Below are positions 49,941-58,049 of a stretch of 64,000 nt of DNA, one piece after another; within the stretch, counting starts at the first letter, position 1; every line of letters begins with the position of its first letter. This DNA is from an uncultured Bacteroidales bacterium. GTDB lineage: Bacteria > Bacteroidota > Bacteroidia > Bacteroidales > Paludibacteraceae. The notes under the pieces were generated by a model that searched no databases, had not been told where the DNA came from, and was given only the letters and a program-made list of their open reading frames with translations. A program made the translations under genes and the position numbers. Where the stretch lies: the NCBI GenBank assembly GCA_934716995.1, contig CAKUYO010000004.1, forward strand, positions 1 through 64,000, given 5' to 3'.

Positions 49941-50786
49941 ATGAAAACTAACTACGAGATTCGTTATGCGGCAAACCCTGTTGATGCCAAAAGTTACGAC
50001 ACCGGGCGTTTGCGCAAGGACTTTTTGATTGAGCGTGTATTTGCCCCCAACGAGGTGAATATGGTTTATTCGATGTACGACCGTATGGTGGTAGGAGGTG
50101 CAATGCCTGCGGGCGAAGTGCTGCCACTGGAAGCCATTGACCCGCTGAAAGCCCCCTATTTCCTTACCCGTCGCGAAATGGGTATCTACAACGTGGGACA
50201 AGGCAAAGGATTGGTACACGTGGACGGAGAGACGTTTGAACTCGGCTACAAAGAAGCATTGTATCTCGGGCGCGGCGACCGCCAAGTGTCGTTTGAGTCG
50301 GCAGACAGCAACTGCCCGGCACTCTTCTATTTTCTTTCGGCTACAGCACATACCAACTATCCCGATAAGAAAATTACCAAGGCAGACGCTGTAGTAGCGC
50401 ATATGGGCAGCCTCGAGATGTCCAACGAACGCGACATCAACAAGATGATTGTCAATCAGGTACTGCCTACCTGCCAACTGCAGATGGGTATGACCGAACT
50501 GGCACCGGGCAGTGTATGGAACACGATGCCAGCACACGTCCACAGCCGCCGTATGGAAGCGTATTTCTATTTCGAACTGCCCGAAGACCAGGCAATCTGC
50601 CACTTTATGGGAGAGGTGAACGAGACCCGCCATATATGGATGCGCGGCAACCAAGCCGTTCTCTCGCCCGAATGGTCGATCCATAGTGCCGCCGCCACCC
50701 ACAACTATACGTTTATCTGGGGTATGGCAGGCGAGAACCTAGACTACGGCGACCAGGATTTCAGCAAAATCACGGACTTGAAATAA
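49941..50786 (+). CDS. kduI: 5-keto-4-deoxyuronate isomerase
   Basis: Isomerizes 4-deoxy-L-threo-5-hexosulose uronate in breakdown of pectin or other uronic-acid polymers, 281 residues. A zinc cupin: AHVHSRRMEAYFYF supplies metal-binding His and Glu, and YNVGQGKGLVHVDGETFELGYKEALYLGRG is the N-terminal barrel. It is the first of the kduI-kduD-DUF4861 group. Confidence 0.97.
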   Translation: MKTNYEIRYAANPVDAKSYDTGRLRKDFLIERVFAPNEVNMVYSMYDRMVVGGAMPAGEVLPLEAIDPLKAPYFLTRREMGIYNVGQGKGLVHVDGETFELGYKEALYLGRGDRQVSFESADSNCPALFYFLSATAHTNYPDKKITKADAVVAHMGSLEMSNERDINKMIVNQVLPTCQLQMGMTELAPGSVWNTMPAHVHSRRMEAYFYFELPEDQAICHFMGEVNETRHIWMRGNQAVLSPEWSIHSAAATHNYTFIWGMAGENLDYGDQDFSKITDLK

Positions 50787-50813
50787 GCGGAAAACGGACA
50801 GCCCGATATACGC

Positions 50814-50835
50814 TATCCTATAACCAACATATAAC
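50814..50835. repeat. Degenerate 11-bp repeat (TATCCTATAAC)
   Basis: TATCCTATAAC followed by CAACATATAAC, between kduI and kduD. It matches the end unit of the 19746 and 40174 repeats. Confidence 0.45.
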
Positions 50836-50860
50836 AAACCACAAACAAAATCATACAACA

Positions 50861-51664
50861 ATGAACAATCTATTTTCTCTCGAAGGCAAGAACGCCTGGA
50901 TTACGGGTGCGTCTTACGGTATTGGTTTCAACATCGCCAAAGCGTTTGTTGAGGCAGGTATCAAGAATATCATTTTCAACGACATCAACGAGGCGGCTCT
51001 TGAGCGCGGACTGAAGAACTACGCCGATGCGGGTATTACCAACGTCAAAGGCTATGTATGCGATGTTACGAAAGAGGACGATGTAAAAGCCCTGGTAGAA
51101 CAGATCCACAAAGAGGTGGGACAGATTGATATTCTCGTAAACAATGCGGGTATCATCAAGCGTATTCCTATGCACGAGATGAAGCGTGCCGATTTCCAGC
51201 AGGTAATCGATGTGGATCTGGTAGCACCGTTTATTGTCAGTTCGGCCGTATTGCCCGAGATGATGGAGCGCCGCGAGGGCAAGATTATCAATATCTGCTC
51301 TATGATGTCCGAACTCGGACGCGAGACGGTCAGTGCTTATGCCGCAGCCAAAGGCGGACTGAAGATGCTGACCCGCAACATCTGCTCCGAATACGGATCA
51401 TACAATATCCAGTGCAACGGCATCGGTCCGGGCTACATCGCTACCCCGCAAACCGCTCCGCTGCGCGAGAGACAACCCGACGGCAGCCGCCATCCGTTTG
51501 ACAAGTTCATCTGCGCCAAGACTCCTGCAGGCCGCTGGTTGGAGCCGAGCGAGTTGGGCGGTCCCGCCGTGTTCCTGGCTTCACACGCTTCGGACGCCGT
51601 AAACGGGCATATCCTCTATGTGGACGGCGGTATCCTTGCCTATATAGGCAAACAGCCGGAGTAA
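50861..51664 (+). CDS. kduD: 2-dehydro-3-deoxy-D-gluconate 5-dehydrogenase
   Basis: Short-chain dehydrogenase reducing DKI-type intermediates to KDG, 267 residues. SDR motifs: TGASYGIGFNIA, NNAGIIKR, the Ser/Tyr/Lys triad in ICSMMSELG and SAYAAAKGG, and the substrate-linked GPGYIATPQT. Follows kduI by 74 bp. Confidence 0.97.
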   Translation: MNNLFSLEGKNAWITGASYGIGFNIAKAFVEAGIKNIIFNDINEAALERGLKNYADAGITNVKGYVCDVTKEDDVKALVEQIHKEVGQIDILVNNAGIIKRIPMHEMKRADFQQVIDVDLVAPFIVSSAVLPEMMERREGKIINICSMMSELGRETVSAYAAAKGGLKMLTRNICSEYGSYNIQCNGIGPGYIATPQTAPLRERQPDGSRHPFDKFICAKTPAGRWLEPSELGGPAVFLASHASDAVNGHILYVDGGILAYIGKQPE

Positions 51665-51703
51665 GGGGTAATTATGAATGATGAATTAAGAATTAGGAAT
51701 CAT

Positions 51704-52618
51704 ATGAGGAAGTACCTCTATTTTATGGCTTGTCTGTTTGTGTTGGCTGCTTGTCAGCCGACGCAGCAGGCGCGCGTTTACGGGCGCTACGTGCCCGAGC
51801 GCAAAGATGACTTTGCATGGGAAAACGAGTACGCCGCATTCCGTATGTACGGACCTGCATTGCTGCCCGAGAACCCGTCCAACGGCGTGGATCTGTGGCT
51901 TAAGACATCGCCCGAATTGGTAGTGGACAGTTTCTACTACCGCGAGCACGTTCTCGGTTTGCCCTACCATATCAACTACGGCAAAGGACTGGACTGCTAC
52001 AAGGTGGCGCACACCGTAGGTTGCGGCGGTCTCGCCATTGTGGCGGACAGCACGCTCTATGTAGGCGGTCCCTACTCTTCGTGGGAGGTATTGGAGCAGA
52101 CACCAGAGAAGTTCGTTTTCAAACTGACCTATGACAGTCTGTTGGTTTGCGACCAGATTATGGACGGCTCCGTTACCATCACCGCCGAAGCGGGCAAACT
52201 GCTCAACCGTGCCGATGTGGTGGTGAACTGCCGCACGAGGATACGCCTGCCGCAACTCTATGCAGGCGGTGGAATCTATCTGCACGACACGATAGACCAC
52301 GTGATGCAATGTGCGAAATGCGGAGCGGTGGCTTATGCCGAAGACGCTTTGTCGGACAAGCAGGCTGCGCAGATGAACTACGACTACAATGGTTCGACCT
52401 CGCAAGGGCGCGATTATGTAGCCGTTATCACTCCGGGGGCTACCCGTCAGGAGATACTGGATGGCAGTCTGCTCTCGCTGCGCGAGTACCACATAGGCGA
52501 CACACTGACCTACTATTTCGGTGCATGTTGGAGCGAGTGGGCGGACGGCGAAAAGAGTATGCCTACCGACGAGAGTTGGTTTGAGGCGGTTCGCACGTTT
52601 GCAAAAACGCTGCAATGA
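51704..52618 (+). CDS. DUF4861 family lipoprotein
   Basis: About 304 residues; the ATG at 51704 gives MRKYLYFMACLFVLAACQPT with lipobox LAAC. Family segments include WENEYAAFRMYGPALLPENPSNGVDLW and FYYREHVLGLPYHINYGKGLDCYKVAHTVGCGG. DUF4861 genes occur with uronate and pectin genes in Bacteroidetes, which fits the two genes before it. It probably binds or modifies a sugar at the cell envelope. No catalytic residue is assigned. Confidence 0.85.
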   Translation: MRKYLYFMACLFVLAACQPTQQARVYGRYVPERKDDFAWENEYAAFRMYGPALLPENPSNGVDLWLKTSPELVVDSFYYREHVLGLPYHINYGKGLDCYKVAHTVGCGGLAIVADSTLYVGGPYSSWEVLEQTPEKFVFKLTYDSLLVCDQIMDGSVTITAEAGKLLNRADVVVNCRTRIRLPQLYAGGGIYLHDTIDHVMQCAKCGAVAYAEDALSDKQAAQMNYDYNGSTSQGRDYVAVITPGATRQEILDGSLLSLREYHIGDTLTYYFGACWSEWADGEKSMPTDESWFEAVRTFAKTLQ

Positions 52619-52654
52619 TAAAAAACATAAATAAAACACAAGCGTAAAAACAGC

Positions 52655-52687
52655 GTATCCACAGGACATCCACCTGACATCCACCTG
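52655..52687. repeat. 11-bp tandem repeat ACATCCACCTG x3
   Basis: GTATCCACAGG, ACATCCACCTG and ACATCCACCTG; the reverse complement family of 46091-46118. Confidence 0.85.
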
Positions 52688-52844
52688 ACTTTTCCATATA
52701 GATGATACGGTGTGTTTTATATTTATATTTATGTTTGTTATAAAATAAACATATAATTATCCACGAATTAACCATATAATTTTCGAGGTAATCAAAAAGG
52801 AATTAATGGATAATTGATAGGGAATTATATATTTAATTAACGTG

Positions 52845-52976
52845 AGTTCGATATAAAAACTCCTTTGCCGCAAAGCGGCAAGAAATCTAAATAAATCTTT
52901 GCTTTTGCATCCATAAATTGCTATAAATCTTATTCGCCTACGGCGGCAAGGTATGCAATTATGTTTATATCGAACT
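52845..52976. mobile_element. MITE-like element with 13-bp terminal inverted repeats
   Basis: Terminal repeats AGTTCGATATAAA (52845-52857) and TTTATATCGAACT (52964-52976) are exact reverse complements. The 132-bp element has a small hairpin inside (GCCGC-AAA-GCGGC) and TAATTAACG direct repeats just outside both ends. It carries no gene. The 52619-53022 gap otherwise holds only AT-rich units. Confidence 0.7.
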
Positions 52977-53022
52977 GATATTAATTAACGTCTAATTATA
53001 CGATAATTAACGTTATAGCACA

Positions 53023-54021
53023 ATGACGTATTTAGTACTGCGTTTCTCCACGCTCGGCAATGTGGCGATGACGGTTCCCGTCATTGCATCGGTGAGCGCA
53101 CTGCACCCCGATGACGAGTTTGTCGTGGTGGCGAAGAAACGATTGAGTGCTATGTACTACGGACTGCCCAATGTACGTTTTCACGAGGCGGATCTGACCT
53201 CTTTCGGGAGTCTGTCGCGTCTCTATCGCGAGTTGAGACAGTACAAGATAGATGCGGTGATTGACCTGCAGAAAGTGCCCCGCACATGGTTTCTGCGGGT
53301 GCTTTTCCGCCTGCACGGAAGCCGCACCTACAGCGTGGACTACGGGCGGTGGACCAAGCACCTCATCACGGTATGCGGTTTGCACCTGCCGCGTCCGCTG
53401 CCTACCGAGTTTGAGCGGTACAAAGCCGCTTTCCGCAAGGCGGGATTGGAGAGCGACGACCGTTTTACCGCTTTGGCGGTCAACGAACCCGCCCGACAAG
53501 CGGTGAAGGAGCAGTTCGGCGAGAAACGCGGCAGATGGATCGGTATTGCCCCCTTTGCCAAATCGAAATCGAACATGCTGCCGTACAGGGTAACGAAAGA
53601 GGTGATCGCCCGCCTGTCGGAAGCCCCCGACACGCGCCTGTTCCTGTTCGGAGCAGGACAGATAGAATGCGAGATGCTCCGTCAGTGGGCAAGCGTTTTT
53701 CCCCGCACGACGAGTGTGGCAGGGCGGTTGCCGCTCGAACAGGAGTTGGAACTGATGCGCCGTCTGGATTGTATGGTCTGTATGGACTCCGCCAACCAGC
53801 ATCTCAGTTCACTGGTCGGACTGCGTGCCATCAGCGTATGGTGTGCCACCCATCCGAAACTCGGTTTCATGGGGTGGAAACAGCACAGCGAAGACATCGT
53901 CCAACTTGACCATATCGCCTGCCGCCCGTGTACGTGCCACGGCACGAACACCTGCCGCTACCGCAATTTTGCGTGCAGAGACATCAATGCAGAACAAATT
54001 ATAAAACGAATATATGAGTAA
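53023..54021 (+). CDS. Glycosyltransferase family 9 (heptosyltransferase-like)
   Basis: A 332-residue GT-B glycosyltransferase. The N-terminus LRFSTLGNVAMTVPVIASV is the GT9 opening; WIGIAPFAKSKSNMLPYRVT and CMDSANQHLSSLVGLRAISVWCATHP are the nucleotide-sugar region. It probably adds a sugar to LPS core. Overlaps parA by 8 bases, so it is co-translated with the partition genes. Confidence 0.88.
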   Translation: MTYLVLRFSTLGNVAMTVPVIASVSALHPDDEFVVVAKKRLSAMYYGLPNVRFHEADLTSFGSLSRLYRELRQYKIDAVIDLQKVPRTWFLRVLFRLHGSRTYSVDYGRWTKHLITVCGLHLPRPLPTEFERYKAAFRKAGLESDDRFTALAVNEPARQAVKEQFGEKRGRWIGIAPFAKSKSNMLPYRVTKEVIARLSEAPDTRLFLFGAGQIECEMLRQWASVFPRTTSVAGRLPLEQELELMRRLDCMVCMDSANQHLSSLVGLRAISVWCATHPKLGFMGWKQHSEDIVQLDHIACRPCTCHGTNTCRYRNFACRDINAEQIIKRIYE

Positions 54022-54778
54022 GATTATTTCATTGGCAAACCAGAAAGGTGGTGTAGGCAAGACCACAACGTCGATCAACCTTGCCGCCGCTTTAGCCCAA
54101 CAGAACAAGAAAGTGCTTCTCGTGGACGCTGACCCGCAGGCCAACGCCTCATCGGGCTTGGGCATTGAGATACGCGACCTCGAGAATACGATTTACGAGT
54201 GCCTGATCAACGGGATAGACCCGCATACGGCGGTGGTCTGCACCTCGGTAAAGAACCTCTATTTGATACCGAGCCATATCGACCTGGTTGGTGCAGAGAT
54301 AGAGATGCTCAATATCGACAACCGCGAGACGCTGCTCAAGAACATACTGTCGCAAGTACGCGCGGAATACGATTACATCCTGATAGACTGTTCCCCCTCT
54401 CTCGGGCTGATTACGGTCAATGCCCTGACCGCCAGCGACAGCGTGATTATCCCCGTGCAGTGCGAGTTTTTTGCCCTCGAAGGCATCGCCAAACTGCTAA
54501 ACACGATCAAGATCATCAAATCGAAACTCAATCCGTCGTTGCAGATCGAGGGCTTCCTGCTGACGATGTATGACAACCGTCTGCGCCTGAGCAACCAGGT
54601 ATATGAGGAGGTGAAACGCCACTTCGGCGACTTGGTTTTCAACTCCGTCATCTCGCGTAACGTCCGCCTCAGCGAGGCACCGAGCCACGGAATGTCGGTA
54701 CTGGAATACGACCCGCAGAGCAAGGGCGCACAAAACTATATCTCTCTGGCAAAGGAACTGATCCGACGCCAGCAATAA
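54014..54778 (+). CDS. parA: Chromosome partitioning ATPase ParA/Soj
   Basis: Deviant Walker ATPase, 254 residues. Walker A is KGGVGKTTTS, with LLVDADPQANAS following. DYILIDCSPSLGLITVNAL is Walker B. The C-terminal part LRLSNQVYEEVKRHFGDLVF matches Soj proteins. Works with ParB directly downstream on centromere-like parS sites to move the origin region. No parS was found. Confidence 0.96.
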   Translation: MSKIISLANQKGGVGKTTTSINLAAALAQQNKKVLLVDADPQANASSGLGIEIRDLENTIYECLINGIDPHTAVVCTSVKNLYLIPSHIDLVGAEIEMLNIDNRETLLKNILSQVRAEYDYILIDCSPSLGLITVNALTASDSVIIPVQCEFFALEGIAKLLNTIKIIKSKLNPSLQIEGFLLTMYDNRLRLSNQVYEEVKRHFGDLVFNSVISRNVRLSEAPSHGMSVLEYDPQSKGAQNYISLAKELIRRQQ

Positions 54779-54789
54779 CACAGAGCATT

Positions 54790-55632
54790 ATGAAAAAAAT
54801 GACAGGACTCGGGCGCGGTTTGGACGCCCTAATCGATACCACGCATGTGGACACCAACGGCGGCAGCAGTATCAGCGAGGTGGAACTGAGCAAGATCGTT
54901 GCCAACCCCGACCAGCCGCGCCGTAACTTCGACGAGGACGCCCTTGCCGAACTGGCGGACTCGATCCGCGAACACGGCGTTATCTCGCCTATCACACTGC
55001 GCAAGAACGACGACGGCACCTATATGATTATCGCAGGCGAGCGCCGTTTCCGCGCGTCGAAGATGGCGGGGCTCAACTCCATTCCCGCCTATATCCGTAC
55101 CGCCAAAGACGAGCAGGTGATGGAATGGGCACTGATCGAGAATATCCAGCGCGAAGATCTGGACGCCATCGAGATAGCCCTTGCTTATCAGCGGCTTATG
55201 GACGAGTACCAACTGACCCAGGAGCGTATGTCGGAGCGTGTGGGCAAGAAACGCGCCACCGTGGCAAACTACCTGCGCCTGCTCAAACTGCCCGCCGAAA
55301 TACAGATGGGCATCAAGGAGAAAAAGATTGATATGGGGCACGCCCGCGCTATCCTCGGTTCGCAATCCACCGAGCAGCAACTCGACCTCTACCAGCGTAT
55401 TCTCTCCGAGGGGTTGTCCGTACGCAAAGTGGAGCAGTTGGTCAGCGAGGACAAACCGCAGAAACCCGCAAAAGCCAAAGCCGCCAAGAAAGAGAGCAAC
55501 CCGCAGTATCTGCAACTGGAACAGCAACTCGGCGAGGCTATCGGCAGAAAAGTGAAGATTGCCGACGGCAAACTGACCATATTCTTCAACGGCGAAGAAG
55601 ACCTCTATTCTATATTGGAACGTTTGCATTGA
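54790..55632 (+). CDS. parB: Chromosome partitioning protein ParB
   Basis: CTP-dependent DNA clamp, 280 residues. ParB box (NPDQPRRNFDEDAL), GERRFRASK, and the HTH around LTQERMSERVGKKRATVANYLRLL. The C-terminal dimer domain is short. It is 11 bases after parA; its stop overlaps the next start by the TTGA pattern. Confidence 0.96.
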   Translation: MKKMTGLGRGLDALIDTTHVDTNGGSSISEVELSKIVANPDQPRRNFDEDALAELADSIREHGVISPITLRKNDDGTYMIIAGERRFRASKMAGLNSIPAYIRTAKDEQVMEWALIENIQREDLDAIEIALAYQRLMDEYQLTQERMSERVGKKRATVANYLRLLKLPAEIQMGIKEKKIDMGHARAILGSQSTEQQLDLYQRILSEGLSVRKVEQLVSEDKPQKPAKAKAAKKESNPQYLQLEQQLGEAIGRKVKIADGKLTIFFNGEEDLYSILERLH

Positions 55633-56273
55633 AACGTCTGCTGACCATATTGCTTGCCGTAGTTCCGTGCCTGCTTATGGCGCAGAACGATGTCATATAC
55701 CATACCCCGGACACAACGGCTACCGACGAGGAGCAGTATCGCTACTATGTGGACCTGTCCCGCCGCCCCGATGCGCTCAAGGCGGTGTGGCTCGGGGCAA
55801 TTATCCCCGGTGCGGGGCAGATATACAACGGCAGTTACTGGAAACTGCCTATAGTCTATGGCGGGCTGATGGGCTGCGGCTATGCGATTTCGCTCAACCA
55901 GTCGCGATATAACAGTTACAAAACCGCCTACCGAGACCTGTACAACGACTCGCAGGCGGGATTGGTGACCAACGACCCGTCGAAGTCCTACAATGCCATT
56001 CTGCCGGAAGGGTATGACATTGACCGCCTCGGCGGCGTGAGCAAATACACCTCCACGCTCCAGAACTGGCAAAGCAATTACCGCCGCTACCGCGACTGGA
56101 GCATTGTCGCCACGATTGTGGTCTATGCACTCTCGCTCATTGATGCTTACGTGGACGCCCAACTGTTCGACTTTGATATTTCACCCGACCTCACCCTGAA
56201 CGTGGAGCCGCAGATCTACTACGACCTGCAGCAACAGCGCAGTGCGGAGGTCAAATTAGCCATTACGTTTTGA
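55629..56273 (+). CDS. DUF5683 membrane protein
   Basis: A 214-residue protein starting at a TTG that overlaps the parB stop. Signal-like N-terminus (KRLLTILLAVVPCLLMAQ), then the DUF5683 core AVWLGAIIPGAGQIYNGSYWKLPIVYGGLM with a Gly-rich membrane segment, followed by RRYRDWSIVATIVVYALSLIDAYVDAQLF. The position between parB and the LysM transglycosylase is conserved in Bacteroidales. Function unknown. Confidence 0.85.
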   Translation: MKRLLTILLAVVPCLLMAQNDVIYHTPDTTATDEEQYRYYVDLSRRPDALKAVWLGAIIPGAGQIYNGSYWKLPIVYGGLMGCGYAISLNQSRYNSYKTAYRDLYNDSQAGLVTNDPSKSYNAILPEGYDIDRLGGVSKYTSTLQNWQSNYRRYRDWSIVATIVVYALSLIDAYVDAQLFDFDISPDLTLNVEPQIYYDLQQQRSAEVKLAITF

Positions 56274-57622
56274 GAAAACACTTCCTATTCATATTGTGCG
56301 CACTATGCACGCAGGCATACGCCTATGAGGCGGAAACTGCCTTGGATCCCGCTCCGCAGATAGCGGATTCGGTAGAAACACTCCGTATTGATACCCTTGA
56401 GATGGACTCTATCGAGCAGATTATCGAAGCGATGGCGGATACTGTCGGTCAGGCGTTTGCCTTTCCGCAGCATTGGAGCGACAGCACTCTGTCCGATATC
56501 GACTTCCGTATGATGGAATGGGCTATGGGCAGGCTTGACACCACCGAATGTGTGGCATACAAAGACACCATAGTGCTGCCCGATTCGGTCTATAAAGCCC
56601 GTCTGCAGGCTCTGCCGTGCGTGGTTGAACTGCCTTATAACCAGATAGTCAAGAGTTTTATCTTGCGCTACGTACAGCGAGGACAGAAACAGGTGGCGCG
56701 TATGAAACGTATGTCGGAGTACTATTTCCCGATCTTTGAGGAAGCATTGGACAGGTACGGTCTGCCGTATGAATTGGAACTGATGCCCGTGATTGAGTCG
56801 GCGCTCAACCCGCAGGCGCACTCCTATATGGGTGCTGCCGGTCTGTGGCAGTTTATGCCCGCCACGGGCAAGCGTTACGGACTGGAAATCAACTCATTGG
56901 TCGATGAGCGCATGGATCCTGTCAAATCGACCGAGGCGGCGTGCCGTTTTCTGAAAGCAATGTACGATGTGTTCCAAGACTGGAACCTCGTGATTGCCGC
57001 TTACAACTGCGGTTCGGGCAATGTGGGCAAAGCCATTCACCGTGCGGGAGGCAGGCGTGATTTTTGGAGTATCTACCCCTATCTGCCCCGCGAGACCCGC
57101 AGTTATCTGCCGATCTTCATTGCCGCCAACTATGCAATGAACTACAGCGACGAGCACGGCATCTGCCCCGCGCCATTGGAGAAGATCATGCTGACCGACA
57201 CCATTCAGACCACCCGCCGCCTGCACTTGGAACAGGTATCTGCCAAACTGGACATCCCGTTGGACGAACTGCGCCGCCTCAACCCGCAGTACGTGCGCGA
57301 CATCCTACCAGGCGGAACATCGTATGCCCTCTGCCTGCCCGCCGAGAAAACAGGGCTGTTTATCGAACAGCAGGACAGCATCTACGCCCACAAAGCCGAC
57401 CAACTGATCAACAACCGCCGTGCGGAGATAGATATGGCGAAAGTAACGGACATATCGGGGGCATACCGCGTGAACGGCGTTACATACTACACCATAAAGA
57501 ACGGCGACACCCTCGGCGGCATCGCCAAGAAATTCCGTTGCTCCGTCAAGCAACTCAAAGCGTGGAACGGGCTGAAAAACGACAATATCCGCGCAGGACG
57601 CAAACTGAAAATATACAAGTAA
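56270..57622 (+). CDS. mltD: LysM-containing lytic murein transglycosylase (MltD-like)
   Basis: A 450-residue exported protein starting at a TTG that overlaps the previous stop. Signal peptide RKHFLFILCALCTQAYA, acidic linker, then an SLT domain with catalytic Glu in VIESALNPQAHS, AAGLWQFMPATGKRYGL, and AAYNCGSGNVGKAIH. One LysM repeat at the end: YYTIKNGDTLGGIAKKF ... AGRKLKIYK. It cleaves peptidoglycan glycans. Confidence 0.93.
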   Translation: MRKHFLFILCALCTQAYAYEAETALDPAPQIADSVETLRIDTLEMDSIEQIIEAMADTVGQAFAFPQHWSDSTLSDIDFRMMEWAMGRLDTTECVAYKDTIVLPDSVYKARLQALPCVVELPYNQIVKSFILRYVQRGQKQVARMKRMSEYYFPIFEEALDRYGLPYELELMPVIESALNPQAHSYMGAAGLWQFMPATGKRYGLEINSLVDERMDPVKSTEAACRFLKAMYDVFQDWNLVIAAYNCGSGNVGKAIHRAGGRRDFWSIYPYLPRETRSYLPIFIAANYAMNYSDEHGICPAPLEKIMLTDTIQTTRRLHLEQVSAKLDIPLDELRRLNPQYVRDILPGGTSYALCLPAEKTGLFIEQQDSIYAHKADQLINNRRAEIDMAKVTDISGAYRVNGVTYYTIKNGDTLGGIAKKFRCSVKQLKAWNGLKNDNIRAGRKLKIYK

Positions 57623-57979
57623 GTGGAAGAAAAACAACATAGTACAGACAGCCCGTACGCCCCGGAAGACCGTTTCTACTCCATTCGCGAGGTGATGGAT
57701 CGGACAGGTCTGCCCGCCTCCACACTGCGCTATTGGGAGAGCCAATTTTCACAGCTCAACCCGCGCAAAGACGGACACGGCAACCGCTACTACAGACTGG
57801 CGGACATCGAACTGATCGAACGTATCAGATATATCCGCGACGAACTGAAAATCACGCGTATAGAGGCTATCCGCCACGAATTGGAAACCGACAACAAGCA
57901 ATCCGGCAACAAGCAGCGTGCCACCGCTATCTTGGAGCGTCTGCGCCAAGACCTGCTGGATCTCCGTTCTATGATTTAG
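57623..57979 (+). CDS. MerR family transcriptional regulator
   Basis: A 118-residue regulator starting at GTG immediately after the previous stop. HTH: FYSIREVMDRTGLPASTLRYWESQF, then NRYYRLADIELIERIRYI and a C-terminal dimer helix. There is no Cys or other effector-binding site, so the ligand is unknown. Such short MerR proteins are common in Bacteroidales at this place after the par genes. Confidence 0.9.
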   Translation: MEEKQHSTDSPYAPEDRFYSIREVMDRTGLPASTLRYWESQFSQLNPRKDGHGNRYYRLADIELIERIRYIRDELKITRIEAIRHELETDNKQSGNKQRATAILERLRQDLLDLRSMI

Positions 57980-58049
57980 AGCAGCCTGCGTGGCACTATC
58001 ATTCACTATTTCCCGCAAAACAATCTATAATAAGTAAATTATACAGATT

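Noticed and set aside
54014..55632. A plasmid partition module
   Set aside because: The pair is followed by DUF5683 and the LysM transglycosylase, the usual chromosomal order in Bacteroidales.
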